Shown in pieces: positions 1 through 14,122 of a stretch of 64,000 bases of DNA. Source of the DNA: Linnemannia elongata. Lineage: Eukaryota; Mortierellomycota; Mortierellomycetes; Mortierellales; Mortierellaceae. Position 1 is the first letter of the stretch. The number at the start of each line of letters is the position of its first letter. The notes below the pieces were generated by a model. It ran no database searches. It had not been told where the DNA came from and was given only the letters and a program-made list of their open reading frames with translations. A program made the translations under genes and the position numbers. The stretch spans positions 1,550,001 through 1,614,000 of the forward strand of contig JAXBDG010000008.1 in the NCBI GenBank assembly GCA_036320915.1, in the 5' to 3' direction.

Positions 1-105
1 CTTCATTCTTCTCCTTCCCAATTCCTTTTTCAAAAACCACACGCCGAATCTTTTCGATCGCACCATCAACAATAGACAACACCATACAAACAATCACATA
101 AAAAC

Positions 106-1773
106 ATGAATCCTTCACAGTCTCCTATGGGTCAACTCTCGCCTTCTCAACAACGAACGCAACAGCTTATGCAGCAACGACACCAACAACTGCAGTTACA
201 ACAACAGCAACAATACCAACAGCAGCAGCAGAGTCTTGGCGATCAATCGGCAGTGGCATCAGGTCAGACTATGGGGTTCCAACAGAATCCAGGCCAAGGT
301 ACTTCCCGAGAAGGATCATCGGCTACAGGAGGGTTCCAGAGCCGTCGGGAGGGACAGCAACAGCAGCTTCAACATCCGCAGCAACAACAGCAACAGCCTT
401 CGTTCCCTCAAGATTTCAAGTTCCCCGGGTTTGGAGGAGGTGCAGGAGGCGGAGGCGGAGGAGGTGGAGGGGGTCCGAATCCTTTTCTGCCATCAGACAA
501 CAACCATCGATACATCCCATCGATGGTCAGTCCTTCATCTTCCCAATCAGCAGCGTCCATGTCACTATCATCACCATCGGCTTCAGGCGGCGGTGGGGGT
601 GGGTTTCAACAGGCAAACACAACAGGACTCGAGTCATTGGAATCGCTGGCGTCGCTGTCTGTCCTGTCGCCTTCTCTTCCCGTACCTACCGGCAGTGGTA
701 CTCGAGGCGGTGGAGGGGGACCAGAGGTTGTGGATCGAAAGAATTCGGGCGGGTATTTTTCGCCATCATTTCAGCCACTGCCAAGCATGCCTGCCACATT
801 CCAGAGCCATCAACAACAGCAGCAGCAAGGCTCGTACGGATCACGTCAACAACATCATCAAGGGGAGAGCAGCAATACTGGCGATGTACATGGCGCATCA
901 CCTTATTCGTCGACTACTTCTTCGTTCGGGATGCCGCCTTCGTCGATGTCGAGTTCATTGCCTATGCCTTCGAACTTTCATCTATACGGTCAATCACATC
1001 TCATAGGGCCGCAACAGTCACCGCAGCAACAGCAGCAGCATCATCACCCGCTCAGTGGATACTCGCTTCAGGATGGATCATCTTCGTCGTCGTCGAATCC
1101 TTTAATGGCATCACCTCAGAACAACGGCAACAACGCGTCAATGATGTCCTCATTTTCTCGTGAGACACGCCCAAGATCTCGGAGTGGCAGTCCAGGCAAT
1201 CAATCTCATTCGTCGTTGAGTCCGATCCGCAGGAACACGCGGATCAATTCGTTGTCTCATCACTTTAGGAGCAATAACAGTAACAACAACAGCCAGCAGG
1301 CAGAGGCGCTCTCCACCATTTCCTCATCCTCATCTTCTTCGACTGCAACCATCTCAACATCAGCAACAACATGGACCGGAGGCGGAAGCGGAGCAGGAGG
1401 CACAGGAGATCCTTACACCCTATCACCAATGACACCTCCACCAGTCCCGACAACGCGGAGCAGTGCACGCGGACTATCGATCCCACCGCAACCAAGGATG
1501 ATCCCACCACGAGCACTGGAGACAAGCACGCCACGCAAGTACCATGGTCGCCAGCTACGCAAGGTCCCCATCCCAACAATAGATCTTGTCTCAGGTGTCC
1601 GCGATTATGTCGTCCCCCCTACGCGGCGGTTGGCTCATATCCTGTCCGAGCAGAAGCGCCGCGAGAAGATTAACGCTGGCTTTGAGGAACTCAAAAGTGT
1701 CATTCCCGAGTATGTTTAGCTTCTTTTTTTTTTTTTTGTCTGGGGGCCGTTTTCGTCGCTACTTTTTTCGCGA

Positions 1774-1810
<37 letters not shown>

Positions 1811-2638
1811 GGCATTGGGCATTGGGCATTGGTCGTTCAAAAGTCGCGTCGCGCAGAAGTATATACTTGTTCTGTCCATCCACTTTGTGCATTTTGTACT
1901 GCCTTCCTAGAGTCACGCTGCTTGATCTTTTTTTTTTATTCTTTCTTTTTATCCTTTTTTTTTCTGTCCTTCTGACCGCGATCCGCATTTACTTATGTTT
2001 TATCGTTTAAATAGATGCGCGCAGAACACAGACTCCAAGGCAACGATTCTTCGCAAAGGTAACGTAACACAACCTTCTTCCTGTGCCCCCCCCCCCCCCC
2101 CCCCCCCCCTATCTCTCTCACTCCTCCCTCCTCCATCTCTCTTTCCATCCTTCATCATACATTCTCAATTGCCGATCGATGGGCAGACCAACAGAAAACA
2201 ATGGCGTGTTTCGCAAATAATCGTCATTGGGTTTGTGCATTCTCATTCTTGCCTCCTCCTCCCCACCTTCCCAAATGTTCCTGATACAATTTGAAACGTT
2301 ACTACACCTTCCCCCCCTCCCCCCCTCCCGTGTCATATCATGCTGTGCCTCTGACATGTATTGCCACCCCTCCACCCCTTCTTATGATATAAACGGGTCC
2401 GTTACTCATCCACGACATGGAAACACACAACTAAAAAAAACACACAAACTTAATTTTTCTTTCTTTGTTCCTACAACAAAAAAAAAAAAAAAAAAAAAAA
2501 AAAATAGCTGTGGATCGCATTCTGGAGTTGGAAGGCGAGTTGCGGAAATATACTGCAGCATATGATCATAACAACGACAACAATGAGGAGGATGACCAAG
2601 TGGATCGGAAGCAGAAGTTCACAGATTGGGAGGAGTAA
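106..2638 (+). CDS. Basic helix-loop-helix transcription factor, Q-rich
   Basis: Three exons: 106-1709, 2015-2058 and 2508-2638, joined in frame to 592 residues. Residues 1-500 are low complexity, with glutamine runs, a long glycine run near 106-123 and Ser-rich stretches. The bHLH lies at about 507-564. Its basic region shows H511, E515 and R519 at four-residue spacing, the pattern known to read CACGTG-class E-boxes. Helix 1 (INAGFEELKSVIPE) ends exon 1, the loop (CAQNTDSKATILRK) is the 44-base exon 2, and helix 2 (AVDRILELEGELRK) opens exon 3. A short acidic tail ends in DWEE. The start is the first in-frame ATG, after an AC-rich leader. The family resembles fungal bHLH regulators with an RRxAHxLSEQKRR core. 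Nuclear DNA binding is inferred from family. The exact orthologue is not identified. Confidence 0.85.
1710..2507 (+). repeat. Homopolymer-loaded introns inside the bHLH gene
   Basis: Intron 1 (1710-2014) starts GTATGT and ends AAATAG. It contains a run of 34 T (1776-1809) followed directly by three copies of the 7-mer GGGCATT (1810-1832). Intron 2 (2059-2507) contains 24 C (2086-2109) and ends with 27 A (2478-2504) directly before the TAG acceptor. The acceptor therefore lacks a pyrimidine tract. The boundaries are supported because the reading frame and the bHLH motif close only with these exons. Confidence 0.75.
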
Positions 2639-3096
2639 TAGTCAACTATTTTTAAGGTCTTTTGCCTTGTACAAATATACTGTCCTTGTTTACAAGCTAG
2701 AAAAAACGAACGCAGTAAGGGTGTGTTGAAAAGAGTACCACTATAATGAACTCAAACGAAGACAGGACAAGGAAAAACAGTAACATAAAGAACTGCCAAC
2801 CATAAGAGGAGACTGAGGAGATGTGCTAGAAAGAAAACCTAGATCGCCAAAAATTGAATGGGATGGGGCATTAGAAAATGAACCTAGCAAACGGGAGAAT
2901 ACAGTAGCAGAGAACCCCTCAGCTACAGAGGGAAAATGAGGAGAGGGGGAACAAGAATGGGAAGGGAGAGATGGAAAGGGGTTGGGTTTTCTTTTTCTGT
3001 CGTTTTCTGCGCGCAAAAAGGAGGTACAGCAGAAGGAGGTGGATATTTTGGAAACGCGATTTGAAAAGTGGTTTAGAAAAAGAGAGGTGAGAGAGT

Positions 3097-3148
<52 letters not shown>

Positions 3149-3153
3149 GAGAA

Positions 3154-3184
<31 letters not shown>

Positions 3185-4031
3185 CAAAAGAAAGTTTAGG
3201 CGATCGACGCTGTGTTTTTTATGTTTATGTTTTAACATTTTCGGTATTCGTCCATCTTTAGGATGTGCGATTCGCATTTTTTAGGGTGAAGGGGGAAGTA
3301 GGGAGGCAGGAGGGGCATAGAAAGCATGTACGCAGACAAACAAACAAACAACAACAAATAGACAAGTAGACAGCAATGCCGATTCTCGGCTTCTTCAAGG
3401 TTACTCTTTATGCTGCATACTCTCTCTTTGAACTTCTTCGGAGTTGACATGCGAGCGTGCTGACCCAGAATAGCGATTCAAGGAGGAAAGTCAAGAGTTG
3501 AAGGAATGGAGAAGGGGGATCAGCAATAGAGAAACGCGCTTGATAACTTGCTCGCTGATCTGTAGGCTTACATAGAGCAGCAACTGGGTTCTAGAACTTC
3601 GAGAGGCGAAATCACACAGTTTCAGTGTCTGAATTGTGTCCTGTCTGGTTGACCCTTTAGAGGGGCATGTTTATTCTGTCCATGAAAAAGAGGTCAAAAT
3701 GGGTAAAATAAGGAAAAGGAGACAACAACAGCAACAGCAACAGCAACAACCAAAAAAAAAAAAAAAAAAAGGGGGGGGGGGAGATCCATGGACGACAAGA
3801 AAAAAAAAAAAAGAAAAAAAAAAGGGTAGAGGAGGGCAAGGTACGTCGTCGTCGTTGCCGCTCTCTAATTGGCTTGTCTTGTTGTTGATGTTCGCTTCAA
3901 TTGTCGCAAATCCTCCCCCCTTCCTATCCTGCTGCACCTCCTGCCTCCCCTTTCCTTGTTGCGTTGGTCTGTCTTGACCATCATCAGTCGGATAGTTAAA
4001 CTTGGTCGGTCGAGGAAGAGGCCCATGCCTT

Positions 4032-4062
<31 letters not shown>

Positions 4063-5363
4063 CACTTTGCAACGAATTGAGCATGAATGAGAGTAAGGTT
4101 GGATGAGTGTTCTTGCTGCAAGGTGGGTGATCCTCCCCCCCCCTTGAATATTGTCATCTCCCTTACTCTCACATACTGCCTGTCTGTCTGTTTGTTTGTA
4201 TGTCCCCCTTCCTTTTCCCGTGTCTCTTGCTCATTCTCTTTCGCTCTCCCCCTCACATACACACAGAGTACCGACCGCGCATACAAGTACACGCCCATCC
4301 TTGTCGCTCATCTTATGTCCAAAAAACCATGACGCGAATCGCTTGTCGGATTTGAGGCGTGTACTCACAGCAAAAAAACAAACGGGCGTAAAATCATTTT
4401 AGAGTGTGATCCAAAGAGTATTCAGAGCACAAAGCGCGCGCACCCTGACCAAAAAAACTACTTTAAAGCTTCATTGGAGTGCCCACATACACATACACAT
4501 AGTCTACAAACCTTCTTGATCCTCGTCTCCTTAGAGAGTTAACCTCAACGTTTACCTAACCCGAAACAATGGAGAAACACACATGCTCGATGACATAACA
4601 TGGAGACAGTCTTGACCGGCAGTCGCCTTAAACAACGATGACAATGACAACGTCAACGACAATGGTACACAGTGACGACAAATGGGCCTACAGACAATGT
4701 TTAAGAACCAGGTATTGCTTTCGCGCTAGTGAGGGACAGGGTGACCCTGGTTATTCGTGTTCAATGAACTTGAAGTACAAAGAAGAAAGAAGGAGGTAAA
4801 GGGTGTGAGCTCATAGAAAAACAACGTAGACAACGAAGAAGGCATTGAAGAGAAAGGCTACAGAAGGAGAAGACGTGAGCAGTACCCAGCCAGCAGCCGT
4901 GAGGTGTGCACCTGAAAATTTGCATGGCTTGGAAAAAAAATGGATCCAGCGCGGGGTGGCTTGTGCGTCGCGTTTTCGCATATTCAGTAAGGAGGCGAAG
5001 GAGGAGAACGAGGGATTCGAGGGATTCGAGAGATGGAGAGAAGGAGGAACGGAAAGACCAGAGAAGGGAACGGGAATAACGACAAAAAAAATAAGAATAA
5101 GAAAAAGACGAAGAGCAAGAAAGGATCAGATAGAGAAGACAAGAGAAGAGACTACAAAGGTTGCGGTGCTTTTCAGAGATATGACTGAATGGAAGTAGAA
5201 TACGTAAAATATAGAAGGGATTTATCCTACGGGTTTTTGTTGGCTTTGTCTTTGCCTTTGCCATTGTCTTTGCCTTTGCCTTTGATTACTCAGACAATTA
5301 GACAATTGGACAATTGGAGAGACAAGGACGGGCCAGACAAAGAGGATCGAACAAAGGTCTTTC

Positions 5364-5394
<31 letters not shown>

Positions 5395-5767
5395 TTTCCT
5401 CGTTCTCTTTTCCTCGTTCTCTTTTCATTTTTTCTTTTCATTTTCGTTTTCCTTCAGGTCTCTCAATGCTCTTTTTCCTTGCTCACTTAGCATTGACCCT
5501 TTAATACTTCTCTCTCTTTCTCTTTCCACCTTTTCTTTCAACTTGTATGTGCCTCTCTTTCTTTGGTGTGCTTACTTCCTTTGGTTCCTTCTCTTCCTTC
5601 TCACATTACATATTTGCCCCACTCACGTTCCTCTTGATTCAGTTTATTGTCTTCCCTTCTCTTCTTGTCCTCTCCTCCCACTGCCCTCACTCACCTACAC
5701 ATCTCCCTCCTGTTCATCCTCCAATTCATCCACTATACACACTTCCTTAATTCTTTCTCCTATTTTT

Positions 5768-5806
<39 letters not shown>

Positions 5807-6388
5807 CTTTTCTTCCTTCGCCACACTCTCACGCAGCACACAATCACAAATTGATTTCTTTTTTTTTATCTTTCCCCCTTTCGCTCTCACTTTCACTCTT
5901 ACTTTCACTCTCACTTTCACTCTTACTTTCACTCTCACTTTCACTCTCACACTCCTCCAAGACCCTTTTTTCTTTTTCTTCACTATTATTCTTTGAACCT
6001 CCTTCCTCTCCTCCTTCACCTTTCTTCTCCTTTCTCTCCTTCTCTCTCCCCCTTTTATCCAGACAGCAGAAGCAGGATAAACTCTCCCGACAACCACTCC
6101 TCACCTATTCCGGATAAACACTTACACACACACACACCCATTCACTCATTCATTTATTCATTCACACTCCTTCAGCTCCCATTTACTCACCGTTCAACTC
6201 CCATTCACTCTCTCTTCCACAAACACTATTACCAGCAACCACTCACTACACAGCAACAACAGCTACTGCAGCAACTTGATACCGCTTACTGTTATTATTT
6301 GAAGTCCAACAAAACATAACTAAACAACATAGCAACAGCAACAACAACAACAACAAACCTAAAGCAACAACACACAACATAGCAGCGG
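2639..6388. other. Repeat-rich intergenic region with no supported gene
   Basis: No reading frame here shows a family motif or sensible composition. The longer ones read simple repeats. Contents: a GA microsatellite (3080-3184), poly-A/poly-G at 3752-3781, poly-T at 4036-4062, a CT-rich stretch from about 5360, a CT dinucleotide run (5772-5803) and a 12-bp minisatellite (5886-5945). The last kilobase is pyrimidine-rich and then AC/CAA-rich up to the ATG at 6389. This is typical of a leader for the PAS gene, so the promoter and 5' UTR of that gene probably lie in about 5300-6388. Confidence 0.6.
5886..5945. repeat. 12-bp minisatellite, five copies
   Basis: Five adjacent 12-mers alternate between CTCACTTTCACT and CTTACTTTCACT, followed by a degenerate partial copy. 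The regular alternation suggests a 24-bp higher-order unit. It lies in the pyrimidine-rich leader upstream of the PAS gene. Confidence 0.85.
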
Positions 6389-6747
6389 ATGTTTGAAGTC
6401 GACAACTTCATCTCATTCCACGACCTCTCCCCTGACGGGACCTTCATCTGGACCTCGCCCTCGGTCACAGCCATCCTTGGCTATGAGCCCGAGGAGATTG
6501 AGGGCGTGCCTGCCTACGATGTGATGCACAAGGACGACATTGCCTACTGCCGAGTCACCCACCAGGAGAACGTCCTCAACGACATGGTCGGAACACAGAT
6601 TGTCGTTCGCTTCAAACACAAGGACGGATCCTATGTGCCCTGTATGGTTATCTTTAGTGTCTGCTACGACTATATCGTTACCTGCTCCACTGTTATCGAC
6701 ACCGCGCAGGAAGCATGTATGTATATTTTCTCGACTCGTCTCTTTTT

Positions 6748-6780
<33 letters not shown>

Positions 6781-7311
6781 GCCTCCTTTTCGTCCACTCT
6801 CTTTCTTTCGTGCAACAACACTTTGGCTTTGTTCAACTCCACTGGAACAATTCACAGTGCAGCAAAAAAAAAAAAAAGTTTGCAGATGATATGATTTTTT
6901 TCCATCTTCCGTTGTGGTGAGGTGGAGGACAGGTTTCAATTTTGTTTCTTTCATTCTGGCTCATTTGCTGCTTCCCGTCCACATGGCCATTTGGACTTGA
7001 AGAAAATGAACCATAGCAAAGCCCGGGAACATCTCTGTTTGTGGTGATTGTTCTTTCTTTTTCTTGTTGTCGTTTGATGATGATAATGATGTAGTTGTTT
7101 GATTAATAATGCATTTGACTTTCATCCTTCCTTAAATGAACCCTAACTGACCCGCCTCTTTGGTTTTTGTTCTCTTCTGAACTAGTCCGCAAGGTCTATA
7201 CCCACTCAGCCGCAATGACGAGTATCGTTGGATCCAGGCACAAGGTATGGATAGACCTCCCTTCCATGTGTCAACTCTCAGAACCATACACGCACTAGGG
7301 GTTTATTTTTG

Positions 7312-7343
<32 letters not shown>

Positions 7344-9781
7344 CGCCCAAGGAAATCAAAAGGACCAACCAACGAGCGGGAAATATCCATGGAATGTCAG
7401 GATGATACGAACACAGAGTCTCAGTTGACACAACCCTGGATGAGCTCTTTTGCGATTTGCGGGGACCGAAAGGACATTTTTTTTCTTTTCATTTTTACAC
7501 TGCGCGCGGTTGGATGAACAACGAGGCGAGACATTTGAGTCCAAAAAAAAAAAAAAAAACTCCCCCCAGAGAGACAAGGAGCAAGACGGGAAACAAGGCA
7601 GAGCGTTTGACGCATTGAAAGGAGTAAGCAAAATGAGAGCGCATATCGTATCTGCGTGCGTGCGTGCGTGTGTGTGCCTGTGTTGATGCCTGGCAGACCT
7701 TGCGGGAGTGACAAAGGGATTGACATAAATGTTGGAAGGGGTGGGAGGTATTCGGTGAGCTTGAAAAAAAGAGGGGGTTGGAGGGAAAGACGACTGAACC
7801 TGCAATGATGATTGGTCCGCAGGGAAACGCGGGAAGATGTTTTTTTTTTCTTCGTTTTGAGTTAATCATTCTCTCGATCTCGGCCTTGCCAAAGGACGTG
7901 CTTATTGCCTTTACCCCGGGAAACGCTCAGAAAAAAAAAGAAAAAAAGAAAAAAAAAGAAAAAAAGAAAAAAAAAGAAAAAAAGAAAAAAAAAGAAAAAA
8001 AGAAAAAAAAAATGAATGACTTGAGGCGAGTTTTGACCAAGAACAAATGGATGCATAAATTTGTCTCAGAACAACAGACTATATTTCAACGTCGCTCCAT
8101 GGACCAGCTCCCACTCCTTCAATTTTCAGACAACATGGATCAGACGTGGGTGTCAGGAGTAACAAGTTGTATGTGTAGTACTGCGCGCGTACCTCCCTCC
8201 TTCCCTATGTCGGCCCTATTGGCGCGTTCATGCCAGACATATATCCTTTATGCACATGAGCATCAGATCATTCATGCAAACAACCTCACACATGTATACA
8301 CGCATTGTTTAACAACTATGGACATTGAAGGCTGACACTGAAATTGACCATTGAACATATTTAATTAGGAATTTGAGCGGATCAAACGGCATCACAAGGC
8401 ATTCGGCGCCAATACCTGGAATGCCAGCACGCTCGACCCCGAACCCAGAGCCTGCATGATCCTCAACCGATTCTCACGCAATCTCGGGATTATGTACGCT
8501 TCACCGTCTTGCCAGATGATTTTCAAGATTGATCCCGACAAGGCCATTGGAAAGCCTTTGCTGGTCTTTCTTCGGGCAGACGATCTAGCAGGGTTTGTCG
8601 AGCAGGCCGAGCTTGCAAAGTCGTCCAACGTGGTAACCCACATGCGGTTTTGGTTCCAGTCGCCCAACTGTCGAGAGGAGATTCCATGCGAGGCCATGAT
8701 GTTTGGAGCGGCAGACGGGCTGGTGGCTGTTCTCAGGCGTTGTCGACCATTTATGCGAAGACAGGCGATCTTGGGAAGTGTCCCCGCTTCGGTGTCGAAC
8801 CCAGACAGTCTACCTCGCTTTGCCGGACCACGCTGTACCTGCGGCGATAATAGCTGCCATGGTACGTCACCCCCCAACGGTAGCAGCAACAAATCACATC
8901 CATATCACAGGAATGATAACAAGAACGAACCAGGTCGACGGAGCCACAATGTCCATGGACAACAACGTCACCAGCCTCTCCAGACATTCCACGAAGCGCA
9001 TCGCCCAGTGTCAACAGGAGGCAGCCATCCCAACGTCATGAATGGCTTCACGACCAACCCCACATTTGCGGATTACCCGCCCTCGTACTCATCGACATCA
9101 TCTTCGGAGTCATCCTCGTTCAATTACTCTCAGTCACCGCTGGCATCGTCATATTCGTCATCTATTGGAGGCGGCGGGGCTAGCTATAGTCAATCGGCAT
9201 CCAACTTCCGTTCGACGTGGTTCTCGACCAAGACGATCAAGTCACCTATGCAAGGGATTCCGATCGGATCGATCAACTCGATCCGCAACCTGGACAGGGA
9301 TCAGCAGCGGCTTCGGCCCCTTAGGTCTCTGCAGGACGACTCGTTGGATATTGTCGACAGCACCACACAGCTGCCGGCCAACTACCGGCTACGAACGCAT
9401 CATACGCAGGAGTCAGGCTTGGAAGACACTGAATTGGACCGGATGATGTCCCGACTGGATACTGGGTATGATGATGATGAGGACGATGGTGAGGATAGTG
9501 TGGAGGAGGTGATTGACTGTCGTGACACAAATGGGGCGAGGAACGGTATGAGGAGGAGTTACAATAGCACCGACGAGATGATCGAGATTGATATGGAAAT
9601 GGAGGATACTGCGGTGCAAAATGGGGGTAGCAGGATAAAGGAGTTTTCAGGGTCACCGTCGTCGGCTTCGTCGGTCAAGGCTCGACGGAGGCAGAACGAG
9701 GAAGATGGCATGCATTCTGGTCATGGACTTGATGGTGGTTCGCCTGTTCCCGGACTGCAAGTTGGACCAAGTGTGCAGTAA
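6389..9781 (+). CDS. PAS-domain protein with two PAS domains
   Basis: Exons 6389-6716, 7186-7244 and 8369-9781 give 599 residues in frame. PAS A occupies about residues 5-110 (FISFHDLSPDG, ILGYEPEE, VRFKHKDGSY). PAS B lies at about 150-240 (MILNRFSRNLGIMYAS, FLRADDLAGF, MRFWFQSP). The flavin-binding LOV signature NCRFLQ is absent, so photochemistry like that of WC-1 is not expected. The fold resembles the PAS region of white-collar-like proteins of Mucoromycota. The C-terminal half is Ser/Asn-rich with an acidic stretch (DDDEDDGEDSVEEV) and shows no zinc finger. It may be a PAS partner or sensor, with ligand unknown. An AATAAA at 9781-9786 overlaps the stop. The gene converges with ADE5,7 across 306 bases. 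Confidence 0.85.
7245..8368 (+). repeat. 1.1 kb second intron of the PAS gene with A/G repeats
   Basis: The intron runs from GTATGG to AATTAG and is unusually long for this locus. It holds about 30 A at 7312-7341 and an A(7-9)G periodic array at about 7930-8012. The flanking exons join in phase 0 between HK and EFERIKRHH. No reading frame inside is believable as a gene. Confidence 0.7.
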
Positions 9782-10087
9782 ATAAAACAAGCAAACCTCC
9801 CCCCCCCCCTCCCTCTCTTCTTCATGTGTGAAAAGAAAGGAGAAAAAAAAATAACAAACAGGCACCACATCTTTCACACTTTGACCACATGTACATGTCG
9901 CGATTTACTGACTGCAATTAACTACTCATGCATGTTACACTTCATTAAGTATTGTTTTTTTTGTTTGTTTGTTTATTTACATATATGCTGAAAAGGATGG
10001 GGTACTTGTTTGTTACTGAAATGATGTGGTTGATGTGTGGGAGTGGAAATGTTGTTTAGAATAGGGAGTAATGAACATGGAAGGATA
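9782..10087. other. Convergent intergenic spacer
   Basis: This 306-base spacer separates the ends of the PAS gene (+) and ADE5,7 (-). It contains a C run, A/T-rich tracts and a GTTT repeat, and must hold both 3' UTRs. No further feature is seen. Confidence 0.6.

Positions 10088-14122
<4,035 letters not shown>

Noticed and set aside
4845..5198. 117-residue Lys/Glu/Arg-rich plus-strand frame
   Set aside because: Purine-rich sequence read as charged residues; no domain.
7778..8335. Plus-strand frame with Lys/Glu repeats in the PAS intron
   Set aside because: Produced by the A/G array; it interrupts a gene whose exons splice in phase around it.
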